Shown one piece after another: positions 12,721-25,218 of a stretch of DNA of 64,000 nucleotides. Within the stretch, counting starts at the first letter, position 1, and each line of letters opens with the position of its first letter. A program made the position numbers and the translations under genes. Source of the DNA: Malachius bipustulatus (taxonomy: Eukaryota; Arthropoda; Insecta; Coleoptera; Melyridae). The notes beneath the pieces are model-generated. The model was not told where the DNA came from. It made no database searches and saw only the letters and a program-made list of their open reading frames with translations. Where the stretch lies: NCBI GenBank assembly GCA_910589415.1, contig OU342635.1, positions 38,156,929 through 38,220,928 of the forward strand. Reading direction: 5' to 3'.

Positions 12721-12957
12721 CTTAAGGGTATCCTTATCATCGTTACAGTCTGGTTGGACGTCCCCCGCGTCGCTGGTGGATATGTCGGATGCGAGATCAC
12801 AGGTCACTGTTGGAATTGGCATAGGCCTGGGATGGGCCTCAATGGTGGCGATCTGCCGCTCGCCGTCCCTCGGGGAAGTGTTACGATTTCGGTCCAGAGT
12901 CGCCGCCGCGCCGCCGCCCGCAGGGCCCGCCGAAGAGTCTCCGTTCTTCGCTTCCAT
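12721..12957 (-). CDS. GPCR exon: third intracellular loop segment
   Basis: Minus-strand exon with acceptor TTTAG at 12958-12962 and donor AAG|GTAAAT at 12720. It is 237 bp, 79 codons, phase 0 at both ends, and joins in frame to the exon at 13461-13646. It encodes a hydrophilic, low-complexity segment rich in Gly, Ala, Pro, Asp and Ser (GPAGGGAAATLDRN, then DLASDISTSDAGD and LK), as expected for the long third cytoplasmic loop of an aminergic receptor. It begins with Met at 12957, but the acceptor beside it and the in-frame upstream exon argue that this is an internal codon. The TM6-TM7 exon should lie further along the minus strand at lower coordinates; I did not find it in the window. Confidence 0.65.
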
Positions 12958-13460
12958 CTAAACATTTTTGAAATTATTAGACATTACCCCTTAATAAATT
13001 CGCTAATAAATGAGTGAAGAAGTAAACGTGATTGAGGTATTGGTTTTGCAATTGATGAATATAAACTTCGAGTACCTCCGAGATACGAGTGCCTTCAAAG
13101 GGTTATTTTATTCCCTAACAAGCTTCAACAACTTTCAATGTCCAAGACTTCAGTGCTTTTAGTGCTTTCAACAATTTAAACATCTTTGAACTTGGTCGTT
13201 GTGAAAACCGACTTCTTATGATGGCGGAACGTATTTACTCCACTTGTTGTCGATTTTCTTGTAACTTTTACTCTAACTTTATACTCTAACGTAACAGTAA
13301 AAAACATTTCTTGCGGACACTGAGAATTACAGAGCCAATGTAGAGAAATAGTTAAACTGGAGAAGTTTTAACGGCACGTTTTAGTCTCATGGTGATTTAT
13401 GGAATTGTTTATGTTGATGATTTCAGGCAATCAAAAGATCATTAGAAGAATTCGACTTAC

Positions 13461-13646
13461 GATAGGTGTATTAGTGAAGCTAGTAACTGCGTCTTGAGGT
13501 GGCCGTCTTGGAGGTTTTCGGATCCCTCTTCGAGCCCGCGCTTTGGCCGCAAAGTAGATCCTTATATACACGAAGACCATGATGCAGGAAGGGATGTAAA
13601 ATGAGCCTAAGGCCGAATACAGGACATAGCCCAGTTCTTCACTCAA
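13461..13646 (-). CDS. aminergic GPCR exon with TM5 (octopamine alpha2-like receptor)
   Basis: Minus-strand exon with acceptor TTTGTTTCAG at 13647-13656 and donor C|GTAAGT at 13455-13460. It is 62 codons, phase 0 to phase 0. The peptide starts LSEELGYVLYSALGSFYIPS, followed by CIMVFVYIRIY and the basic stretch AAKARARRGIRK. This is transmembrane helix 5 of a class A amine receptor (YSALGSFYIP is typical of insect amine GPCRs) running into cytoplasmic loop 3. The SCIMVFVYIRIY-AAKARARRG combination is what I remember of the insect alpha2-adrenergic-like octopamine receptor. Tyramine or other octopamine receptors are the alternatives. Such receptors couple amine binding at the plasma membrane to G proteins. 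TM1-TM4 exons were not found in the window, so flanking introns are long. Confidence 0.7.
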
Positions 13647-14195
13647 CTGAAACAAAGAGAATAAATAATTAGATTATCAGTAGTTTTATCATATAGAAAT
13701 TGATATTTTGTCAGAGTGGCAAGAATGTGTGAAGTTGGTAGATACCGGCAACTCTGGGAATTATGTACTGGTTAAAGGAAGGTCCGTCCATATTTCGAAT
13801 GAAATATCGCTCTTTTGTGGGGTACGTTCGGTTTGCGTTATTTTTTGTGCTGCAATGCGATTAACTGACATACAAATGGATCCACAGAAAACAACGATAT
13901 GGAAAGAGACTTCCATTCTCTGGCGTAATGTATTTACAGTGTTCGTATTTCAACAACTCATCTATAACTTAAAATTTATTAAAGCCATTGTCGGTTGGAT
14001 AAGTGCCTTTGCCGGGAAACATACATTGAAAAATGTACGAAATTGATAAAAAATATTAATATTGAAAGTTAAAACTACCAACATGTATTTAATTTATGAA
14101 AACTAACTAAAACTCTTAATTGTATTACATTATTTAGTTTCCTAGGTATAGAAACGATTATCTTATATCTAGTATTCGCATCTATTCGTTACTTA

Positions 14196-14662
14196 TACAG
14201 GGTGTTACTTAAAAGGGTGTGACTAAATTTAAGGGCGTATTCCAGGGTCAATTTTAAGTTGAAAAGTTAATTTACATTGTGACATATGTATACTAAAATG
14301 TCTGGCTTTCAAGATACAGGGTGTTAAAGAAGTTTTTATTCGGTTTTCTATTAATATCTCTTAACATTCTTTTGACGATACGACGAAAATTTTTTTTTCG
14401 ATTTCTCCCGTCTGAGAACCTTCTGAGAACGATTCTGAAATATATTTGCAATGAAAATACCACTAAAATGAATGCACCGCCTGAAAGTCCTTTCTAAAAC
14501 CTACCTTACCTAAAAAGACGGGGGAAGGCGACACATTTTATCATTTTAATACTCGTATTTGCTCCGCGGAATGATTAAATTGTTATTATGGACAATTTTT
14601 TTTCCTAGAAAGCTTACAACCAGAGATATTTGAAAGTTTTACGTTAAAAGACCCACCCTGTA
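14196..14662. repeat. ACAGGGTG-ended non-autonomous repeat
   Basis: The left end TACAGGGTGTTAC and the right end CCACCCTGTA face each other 467 bp apart. A second inner ATACAGGGTGTTAAAG lies at 14315. Interior symmetry is weak. There is no coding frame. It probably belongs to the same broad terminal family as the foldbacks at 10087, 24216, 43980 and 53009. Confidence 0.45.
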
Positions 14663-17600
14663 TTTATCTTTGTGCAGTCAAAACCATTTTCTATTTGGCT
14701 CGCTCTAAATTATTAGAAAGTATAAAGGATTAGGATCAGACCCACACAGGTTTATCTCATCATTTAACAATATATGGCTGAGGATTTGTAAAACATAAAG
14801 TAATCTTGTAAGTTTTCGTCAAAATTCAGTATCCGTGTGACGAGCTCAAGCAAACAGATTAATATTCATTGAAAGATTAATCTTTCATAATATTAAATTC
14901 AAAATTTAGTCCACTATGTATATTCAAATCCCCCATGAAAATGTATGTGAGAATGTACAAATTTATATGCAGATAGAATATGCCAGCAAATCCTTCACGA
15001 AGGTTCTCCGAGGACACAACGTTGCTTTTCTACTGTGAATATTAAAATATAGATCCTAAAACAACAAATACGTCTGTAACGGCCCTAATAGGGGTTTCGT
15101 TGGAATCGAACCGTGATCCCCAGATTGACCGGCTGGCTATTGTTTATTCATTACAGGTGTTTTTTGAAAAAGACCGGAAAAATACCCCTTGTTGCTGGGA
15201 GGTAATCTCTTCTGATCGATCTCCTTGTCCTGTATACATATAAAGTGAATTTTGAAAACGCTTATCCTAGAAAATCGGATGTGTTGAAAAATATGAATAG
15301 AGTTATGAAATAAAGTCGGATTTGTTCATCCACTAACTATAAAAAATTATGTGAAACGTCACCGCCTTATATAACCACTTCCATTTATTTAAGCAAAGTT
15401 TCTCGGTCGCATTTACTGTTTCCAGACTCCACACATGACAAAATAAAAACTAAGGAAAACAGACGATTCTGACATATTTTTTTGTCACGTTCTAGACCTC
15501 TTCCCGCAGAGGAAAATGTCGTTTTTAGTTCTCTGCTTGTCGCTATAAAGTGACAGACAACGAGTTTTTATCATCACGCAATTTCTGGACTGATCAGACC
15601 CACATTTTATTAAATTAGTCGCTTAACTGATGTGACAATTTTTTCGCCTCTAAAATGAAATTACGTCGCAAGTCATTTATAATGAAGACAAAAGAAATTG
15701 CCTCCTTCTCTCAATATTGAGATTTCAAAAGTAAGAGCGCTTGCTACAAAAATAATATTACAAGCGAATTCGCAGATTCATCAAACAATTATTATCTCTC
15801 GACTGAAAATATTTAATTAGTTGTCGTTGAATAAATTTTAAAATGAGAAAAAATTAAATTCAATTAGCGTTAATAATTATTATTGAAATATCATGTTGCT
15901 ATAAATTCTCATGACTTTTGATAAGTAGGACCTAGTCTGATAATGTATACAGGGTGTAAATGAATAAGTGCAAAGCAGTTTGGGGGTGCATTCCCTCTTT
16001 AAGATATAGTAATTTTTTTTCCTACAGCCGTTAAGGTTTATTAAAACGTATTTTGAAGAGTCTGATTTATTGTTAATAAAAATTGTGTCAATTCAAATAT
16101 TTCTTCAAAATTACGTAATTAAAATTAAATATTTTTCTGGATAATCATTGATTTTACAGAAAAAGATGCAAATTGGTTTTGTATTAAGAATAAATTAATC
16201 AGGTTATCGAAAATTTATTTTAAAAGGGCGATAGTTTTTTAAAACGGAATCATTATGAAACATTTTTGGATTTTGATGAAATTTTCGGACAAACCTCGCA
16301 ATTTTTAAACAGTTTGTTTCATTTAGATCCAATTTTTTTTATCTCAAATAATATGAACTGCATACTGAGCCCTTTTATTAAACATAAATTCTTCAGAATG
16401 AATGAGGTAATACATACTAAAGAGACAAGTAAAATGGTGAGTAAATTCATAATATTTTAATCTGATTATTTTTATGGTCATCATTCAAATTTATATCACA
16501 TTTACTGGACAATTTATTGAGATCTAGGAATTTTTCATATAACTAAAATTACTGCAAGCACTGGTAACTCACTTATTATCCTTTTAAATGCTCGAGGATA
16601 CCGGAATAAACTAAAGAATAGAGTTAAGTAGTGAGTAAATTACAACATTTCTCATGCTGGTAATATTTACGATCTTTGTAAAACAAACTCTTGCAACTTT
16701 CTTGGCTGGTTTGGTCTATCTTCTATTTTCTCCACCAGCTCATAAATAAAATTACTTGCAGTTTTTGTTTTATAAATAAGCGCTGTCCCTCCCTAAAGGT
16801 TGTTACAATTCCCTACATCCCATTTCATTTGCTATAGAATCATTAATGTTAATATTATTAAATTCGGCATGCTTAACATAATTTTGAATTTTCTGCAACT
16901 TTTTTAAATAAGATTTTTCGGTATTTCGTGCCTAAGATATTGACATATTGACAATTTACCATGCTTATCAAAAATAACACAAAATTTGTAAGTAGATATT
17001 TGATTAGAGCTTAACAATAGGATTAAGTAAGAAAGCTTATTGTATGACAATATTATTATCAAGCTTTGAATCCTGTGAAATTTGATAATCTAGAAAGGGT
17101 CTGTTAAAACGGAGAGACAAATATTTCGGAAATAAGATTTCAGGAAACTTTATCAAGTTTCTCAAAGCATTAGGAATTACAAGGAGTGTTCTAGAAATGA
17201 ACATTAAGTACAAACGGAACAGTTGTAGTACGTTCTACGAGTCTCGTCGCAAGAAGCAAAATCGTTTTATCAACAGACGTCCCAGCCCAGGGCTATCGAT
17301 TTGAATAAAGAGCCCGAACACCGATCGTCATACATCTCTTTATGAAGTTTACTCTGAGATAATATTTCACTTCAACTAGAAATCTGTCGGGGCATGAATC
17401 AATGAGAGATTTATTAGAAAAGTTCAAACCCTCTGCTTGTTAGATTCAAAATTAATTTCTATTTTCCAGGAATTCATCTCAACAATCGATGCATCGGCGA
17501 TCCATCATTCTGAAGTCAAGTAGAAAATGTTTATTTTGTTTCGGTAATTATTCGAGAAAACTTCACTTTGAGAAGTCTCGTTTATGGATTAACATTAACG

Positions 17601-20561
17601 TAGATTAAATTAGTTGAAGTTAAAAGAACAAGTCGAAATTATATTTCATAAATTTTTCATTTTACTTGAAGCAGAAAATTATATAGCTGTGGCGAAAATG
17701 AAAATCCCCCAAACAAAATAATGCGCGCTGCTGTATGCGATTATTTATAATTTACAGGAGCCAGTAAAATTACAATTCCAAACGAAAAACCCTCATTTTG
17801 CTAAATCAAAGGAGAGATTTGGGGGTAATGAGAGGATCAAAGTTACATCAAAATATCTCTCTGAGCTCTGTGAGTTCCTCAGTAAGAACAATTTAATTTT
17901 TTTGAAACAAAATATAATGTGGAGTGCTGCTCCGTATTACTTTTTACCGAATAGTTCGATTCATAAAATCTTCTATCTCACTGACAGCAAAATTAATATT
18001 GGATTACCTAGTTGGATGGAATTTATAATTTGAAGGAGCTAACAAGGACGAAATGATGATTTAGCATTGGCTATAAAGCGAGCGGGCCCTATAGAATTTG
18101 TATTCGTTTATCTGAAGCTGGGAAAACGGCATTCGTTATCCCTGATGCCTGTAAAATAAATCCAACATATTATCTCTCTTATTCATACAGATTAATTGCA
18201 TAAATCTAACCCAGTCAGGAATGATTTAATGGATCCCTATTATTAAATAGGCTTTCATTAAATCATTCTGATTCATTTTCCAACCGAATCATAATTATTC
18301 AAAAGTATCTGTCAGTTATTTATTTTGTCTATTTTTTGTAGGTAAATATAGAGGCTTTATATCTATATGGCATGATAGACCTATAAATAGTACACATGAA
18401 TAGCTTGAGCTTTTTCTCCAAAATAATTTTAAGCCCAACTTTTTTTCACAGAGAGTCTAAATGATATCTAAAAAGTATTCGATCATTTGATGTAGGTATC
18501 CTTCCTCTTTTTTTGAAAGGGGAAAAAAAGCTTTATATCAGCTATCCAGACAAGTGAAGTATAATTTTCAGTGTAACCGAAACGATGCGAATAATAAGAA
18601 GGTATTATAGAAGTTATAGGAGCTTTTATGTATCAAAAAATAAAACAAAGAATGAAAACAAAAAATGTATACCCACTATTTGTTCATTGCTAAACATTGT
18701 AAGTAAATGTGAAATGTTGCCAAAAATGATACTGGAACTGAAACATTACATTATATGAAACGGGATCATGGATTTTAAAACCTTCTAGCGCATCAATCGC
18801 ATGTAGGTATCGTGTATTTTGTTAGTATACTGACTGCTGTAAAAATGTAAATGTTTGTTTTGGGAATAGATGGTTTTAATCTATGGGGGTTAAAAAAATA
18901 TAAATTTATACAATAATTCAAATGGTCGCCGTTTTGAAACGATATAACCGATAGTGCTCAAATGTTGTACCCGATAATTTCTCCCAAACATCTAATTCTT
19001 ACAAAAATTTCAGTTCTCTATGGATACTTATAGATCTATATGCGATCTATAAAAAGCGAGTAATATGAGCGGGTTTTTTCGAAATTTGATGAATGATGAG
19101 ATAACCTGTACAAACCACGTTTATGAAAGAAATCCAGTCTCACTCCCGCAGGTTTTAAAAAGGTTTAAAATTAAGTGCTTAAAGCTTAAAAATTGAAACT
19201 AAATATGGGCGTTTTTAAAAACGATATTTTAATTAAGACATCAAGATTTTGTAGGTCCTATAATAATGATCTCTAAGGACCATGAATTGGGCTGCTTACT
19301 TAATTTTTGAAGTAATAAAATAATTCTTGTCTCAAGTCATGAATACGACTCTTTAGTTTTGTTTTCGCAAAATAATAATCAGGACATATGGTTTACTGGA
19401 TAAAGGTATATTCGCGAATCCTGCTACATTTCTTTTTCTGTCACCTCTCGCTTGTCCCTTCAGTTGGAAAACCGGGAACCAGTTACATACCTACAGCGAC
19501 GTTGTCGCGTCTAACAGATTATATTGTTTAAGTAAATTCTCAGATTCTATAATAATATACTTAGGTAATTAAAGGTTGACCTTATGAATCCTATAGGTAT
19601 AGGTCAAAAAATACCTATTGTTATATTCAGTTATTTTTATCTGTTAGATTAAATAATTTTCACTTTTTCATTCCTATTTCAGCCCTTATAACTGCTAAAG
19701 TATTGATCATATCGATTTAGCGTTTCGTTGTATTCTGCTTGACACAATTAAAATACCTGGCATAAAAAACGATACCCCTGCTTTTACCCAGATAATTGAG
19801 TTATAATCTCCCGTGATTTCACTAACCCCTGCAAAGAAAGAGGGAGGAGTGTAGCAAAAAGCCGGGTTCTTTTCAGGTACTTATCACTTAAAGCGATATA
19901 ATAAAGTTCTGTGTGAAAAAAAATGTTTTGGCTTATGAAAGTGTCCCAAAGAAATGACTTGTTTTTTTTTTTACTGAAGTTACTGTACTGTAAAGGATCT
20001 AATCTAAAAAGGGCCTGAACATTATAAACCTGATACTTTTTCGGAAAGAAAGTGCTTCGCTCTAAAGGCTAAAGTATACTTATTCAAGAACACACATCAG
20101 AAGCATTTGGATTTGCGAGTAAATTTTCTTCTGTTGTTTTTACTTCATAATCACATATTACGGTGTACACTATTATATAGGTAGATTTTAAGTCACAGTT
20201 CCTAGGTAATTGTTATTATTTAACCAAGCGCTATAATAACTTATTGCTAATTAAGGGGGCTCGTGTCGTTGGTTCGATACTGGCTCGGCGCGCACTAAAT
20301 ATGTTTCTGACTTTTATGAAAAATATAATACGCGATCGATTGGGGCGGTGTTGGCTAGTGGGATTAACGAAAAGGGCCGCCTTGAAGGCCTAGACGGTTG
20401 TGATGCATAACCCCAATGGATTCGCCCCTTCACTCCTTTTACCCTTTATTGCGAATGAAATTTACGAACCGACAAATATTGAAAAGCTTCCTTGAAAAGT
20501 TGTTATCATTAGAGCGAGGGTATTTTTTTTCTACTGCCTACCAACTCATTCACATTCATAA
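14663..20561. other. non-coding stretch
   Basis: No supported gene. Items seen: a minus-strand tRNA B-box-like word (GGTTCGATTCC, complement at 15102-15112) without a foldable tRNA around it; a lone TACAGGGTGT end near 15948; and near 20367-20400 a GC-richer fragment (CGAAAAGGGCC...GGCCTAGACG) resembling the 3' UTR of the non-LTR element at 57.8 kb, possibly a relic of that family. Confidence 0.4.
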
Positions 20562-20563
20562 TA

Positions 20564-21548
20564 CGAGGGTCGTTTGAACAGTTTCAGGCCTTATCGACGG
20601 AAAGCAGTGATAAAATTATTGTCTTTCACTGTTCGATAGATGGTGTTGGTGTTGATGCGTTTATATTGTGAAAATTTCAAGTCGTTCCAGTCAGTAATTT
20701 AACTAATTCCATGATTCCAAAGTTAAAAAACAACGTCTTTTGTCAACAATGAATAAAATCGAATATCGTCTTCCTTATTGAAAGGAAAAAACTCAAGACA
20801 TAAAAGATGAATTGAACTAAGTATCGGTGAACCGACTCCTTCATATAAAACCGTGGAACATTGGGTTGGCGAGTACAACATTGGGTTGGATCGTAACACC
20901 ATTTTTGACAATGAACGTTCTGAGCGACCAAAAACTGTGTCACTACTGAAGACGTCGATTTAGTCAATGCACCTAAAAAAAATCCAGCAGAATTTTTGCG
21001 ACGTTTACCTATACTGTCGATAAAATCAGGGTTCACTAACATATACTCCCGTAAAAACAAACAATAGTCAATCTAAGATATCTAGGTGGGAGAACCAGCC
21101 CCTAAGAAGACGAAGGTCGTTCTTTATGCGGGAAAAGTGAAAATCAAGAAAAACTACCTCACTTGGCCAAGAAGAAAGTAGTCCTATTTCACCAGGACAA
21201 CGTTTGGGTGCATACGTGCGTGCTAGCAACTCTGCAATGGAAAAATTGCATGAACTGAAATTCGAATTGCTTCTGCAAACACTCTATTCATCCGATCTAG
21301 CTCCCATAGACTTTTTTTATTTCCGAAGTTGAAAAAACTTTTTAGGGGAGAAAGTATGGGTCGAATTTTGAGGTTAAAAGCGCTGTTCAAGAATCACAAA
21401 GAATTTTTTCTGGCGGTCTGAAGAGTTGTGAAAATTGTTTGACCAAATATATTGAGTTACGAGGTGATTATCTCCGGAAATAAATTTCGTTTTGGCTCGA
21501 AATCGATGCTTTTCTTGAAAAGGCCTGAAACTTTTCAAACGACCTTCG
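20564..21548 (+). mobile_element. mariner element, internally deleted
   Basis: The left end CGAGGGTCGTTTGAACAG and the reverse complement of the right end (CGAAGGTCGTTTGAAAAG) form inverted repeats that continue into TTTCAGGCCTT. TA flanks both ends (20562-20563 and 21549-21550), the invariant Tc1/mariner target duplication. The element is 985 bp, whereas intact mariners are about 1.3 kb, so roughly 300 bp is missing from the middle. Transposase homology on the plus strand is broken by stops and frameshifts. Confidence 0.85.
20790..21485 (+). pseudogene. mariner transposase remnant (DD34D type)
   Basis: Short collinear blocks in several plus-strand frames match a mariner transposase. First comes the N-terminal DNA-binding region (GEPTPSYKTVEHWV and ERSERPKTV near 20825-20935). 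After a deletion come LFHQDNVWVHT (second catalytic Asp, near 21190), YSSDLAPIDFF (third Asp, near 21285), FRGRKYGSNFEVKSAVQ and the C-terminal YIELRGDY. The first catalytic Asp region appears to be inside the deletion. Many stops and shifts mean no product. Assignment is by recalled family motifs. Confidence 0.75.
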
Positions 21549-21550
21549 TA

Positions 21551-24215
21551 ATACCTGATTTTTCAAGATTTTAGTTAGGGTAATGAAGTCCTCTCTGAAT
21601 TTTGGCGAGAATCCTTGTCTTTGATAGCGTTTATTTGGCTGACCTCGAAATTGCTATAATATAATATTTGTATATTTCAATTTTGTTGTCATTTGGGATG
21701 AGTCTCGAATTAGAACGCGGATGCCTTGAAATCCGGATACTTATTAGACTGATTGAACCATAAACCACCTCAAAATTGTCAGATATTCAGAAATTTGATA
21801 CCGCAATTTAAAAAATAACTTTTTGGTCTTAAAAAATGTACTGTTTCTGGAGATGAAAAGGACACTGATGTGATCTAGGGACCTTTTTTCGACGGCAAAA
21901 AAAGTTTCTTGAATTAAATATTTTTTTTAGGTGAGCTTACTTACAAAAACAGCTTACATAAAGGACACGTAAAAAATTTCATTTTATATTACGTTTAATC
22001 CTCACATCACCGAGGATACTATACGAGACATGTACACCCTGGCTCTCTGTACATTATTTATAATTATGTAATAAAGTCCTAAGTTGGTCTAAATTTACTA
22101 AGAGCTGCCATGTTTTTAAAAGCCAGTTCTGTTGAAAAACTTCGACTTCAAGCCGAGTTAGCGCTGTATATCCAAGGTATTGCCCATAAAAGTGTTTTAT
22201 AGCAAGGCTACATTTCCTCTTAATGCTGCATTTTCGTACAGTTTATCGGCTCTTATGCATTATCCTCTAAAGGACCCAAACATTCAAATCTTCCGCAGTA
22301 CATTTCCTTTGCATATATTTGGACTTTATCACTGAAGTCTAAAAATAAAACATTTTATCAAAGTTATTCGCTTATAAATTTTACCATCTTCACGAAACAG
22401 TATTATTTTATACAAGATAAAATTCAAATAAACCTCACAAACACCCAATCTTGCTCTAAGCAGAAATGAATATCGGTTATGTTCAAATGAGACTTTTCTC
22501 ATCAAAGAGCAAAATCTGTGAAAGAGAGATGCTTAAGCAGTCTTAGTGTAGACATTTGTAACTCGTCATTAAGCCCTGCGAGGCTTAATGTGCGGCAAGA
22601 TCAAATTCAACTTGTCAGAAATGAAAAGGATCACCTCATTGAAGGACTATCTCTCCTAACGCGGTCGCGTCGTCAGAGGACTATCCATCCAGGATAATAA
22701 CACTGGTCGTCAATACCGCAATTATATCACCTCCGGGAGAGCAGGAATTCTTTGAAAATCCTGTCTCTACTCTTCAATCAGGGCTGTCTGAGAGGGTACT
22801 TGAATGGATTTAATAAAGTCGCTATTCTTATGATATTTTCATTTGTTATATTTATGTATTATCAATTGCTGATTTCACAAAAATGACAGAAATGGAAAAA
22901 ATTCCACACAAAAAAACTTTATCTACTCCTAGGGTACCCTTAGGTTCCCTGTCAAATAATAGTGACAGCTCAACTGAATAATGAACTCATTATTCAGCAT
23001 GTGAACTAAACAAAAAATCACAAGCAAGAGCCAGTCAGATCTAGGTAGGTTCAGGAACTCACGGCTGCTGATATCAACAATGTCATCAATGACAAGATGA
23101 TCACGACACCAACGTCTTCGAACAGCAGACGAAGTAGCACGACCACACTTCATTGCGATAATTTTTGAACTTTTAACTGCCAGTTGATTTTATTAACAGG
23201 CTATCAGCGCGCATATAAGCCAGCTGTTGCGAATGCTTGAGCATGCTGAGCATAGCGGGCGTGGAGTGGGACGTCGAATCTTAATTCGTTGAACGCAATA
23301 TCGAACGCCTTACCATAACCAATAAGCATAATTGGTCGGACATTTTTAATAATTTTCTCATAAAGACATAGAGAAAATAGCGTCTTCTGGTCATGGAAAG
23401 TATTCTGAAGGTGTGAAATTTCTTGTTTTCTTGACTAATAGCCATCATTTCCCGCTCTCTGAAAAATATACTCATGTTTTACACTCGAATTATTGAATTT
23501 CGTAACGGATTAGCAAAAAATTATAGAAATTCACAAATATTATCCCAAATTAAAATTGTCCCCCGAGACAACAACAAGTTAAATTACTAATTTGAGCACT
23601 CTGTTGATATTTCTGTACAAAATAAATATTCGTTTCCATTAGCTCTAATACAAAAAAATGTACAAAGAACATCAAAACTCGAAATTAATATATCGAGAGT
23701 ATTTATTTTAATATCCACACAGCAACGGCACAGCGCTAACGAAAAAAGGGTTACAAGTTCATAGCCCTTAGGTACTTACTTAACGAGTAGGTATATCGGT
23801 ATTTTCCGAACATTCATTTTATACTCCAATTGAATTAAAACCAACAACTAATATATTTGAACTGAGCTGGGTAAAACTCTTATTAATTAACAGAGTTAGT
23901 TATTTTAGCTCAAAGTTTTGCCGTATATTTACCTATACTCGTTCTTATTGTTTACACTTTTGCTTCAATAACTTATGATGATTCGAATTTTCGATTGTAT
24001 AAACATTCTATTGACATTAGTACTAGTCATTCTTACGCACGAAATTGATCAAAGAAATCGAGGGACAATAATAATTATTATTAGTAATCGTCTATTTTAC
24101 TTTTGCTCCAGAATAATAAGGGAAGCCGTTGTTTTGAATGCTTTTTCCTTATATGTAACAAATGGCTAAGTCAACACTCTGTATAAATAGGTAGAATTTT
24201 TACCTTAGCTTTACC
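21551..24215. other. non-coding stretch
   Basis: No exon that I can support. A minus-strand frame at 22929-23153 begins near a GC-richer patch (23040-23280), but it has no recognisable domain or convincing splice partners. Confidence 0.4.
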
Positions 24216-25218
24216 TATACAGGGTGCACCATGTATCCTTCTCTATATTGCTATCTCTTAACGCTAACAGATACAGGGTCGGTTAAACAAGTCGAAAGAA
24301 GCGCAATTTTGTGGCCATCTCGAATCAGTCAAGACATACAAAATATTTGTGACCGTTCCTGAAATATCCTGAAAAAACTGAAAAATCGAGATTTCTTATT
24401 TTTGCCATATCTTTCTTATTATTAGAAATTAATAAATAATTTCTTGTAGGCTTACATAAGCCGTTAAGAGCTGTCCATCTGACATTTAAAAAATTTTCAA
24501 GGCCGACTAGATCCAAGAGTTTTCACAGTCAACTTTCGTTTTTCTTATGGCCGCCATATTATTTTTTTATGTCGTTCGATATGAAAAAAATAATGGAAAC
24601 CAAAAATTAATAAACTTCAAAAATTTTTTTTTTTAATTTTTATTCTTCTTTTTTCAAAGAAAAACAAAAAAAAATCGTCGAAAAACGTGAATATTTGTAA
24701 AATACGCAGAAATAGTGCTTGCCTTATGGTTTTTTAATTTATCTATGAAATTCGGTCTAAAAAGTTGTATTTTTTTGAAGAAAAAAGAAGATGAAAAAAT
24801 TTTTTAATTTATTTTTTAAAGTTTAACAATTTTTAGTTTTTATGATTTTTTTTATACCGAACAACATAAAAAAACAATATGGTGGCCATAAGAAAAACGA
24901 AAGTTGACTGAAAATCCTGGGATCTAGTGGACTTTGAAAATTTTTGAAATGTCAGATGGATAGCTCTTGCCGACTTATGTAAGCCCACAAAAAATTATTT
25001 AGTAATCTCCAATAATAAAAAAGATATGGCAAAAATAAGAAACCTCGATTTTTCAGTTTTTCCAGGATATTTCAGGAACGGTCACAGATATTTTGCATAT
25101 CTTGACTGATTCGAGATGGCCACAAAATTGCGCTTCCTTCGACTTGTTTAACCGACCCTGTATCTGTTAGCGTTAAGAGATAGCAATATAGAGAAGGATA
25201 CATGGTGCATCCTGTATA
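24216..25218. mobile_element. composite foldback element, about 1.0 kb
   Basis: The two halves are inverted copies. The outer ends are TATACAGGGTGCACCATGTA and its complement at 25199-25218 (one mismatch). About 55 bp inside lies a second pair, ATACAGGGTCGGTTAAAC at 24271 and its complement ending at 25162. Further in, the arms share GTCGAAAGAAGCGCAATTTT, CGATTTTTCAGTTTTT and GGCCGCCATATT. The outer TACAGGGTGC arms look like one element into which the inner TACAGGGTCGG foldback was added, yet both are palindromic around the same centre. The inner part is shared with repeats at 44722 and 59946. There is no coding capacity. Confidence 0.8.

Noticed and set aside
15095..15120. tRNA gene or SINE suggested by a B-box word on the minus strand
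   Set aside because: No A box at the right distance and no cloverleaf could be drawn by eye.
20269..20290. tRNA-derived SINE from GGTTCGATACTGG
   Set aside because: The A-box-like word is on the wrong side and there is no tail or target duplication.
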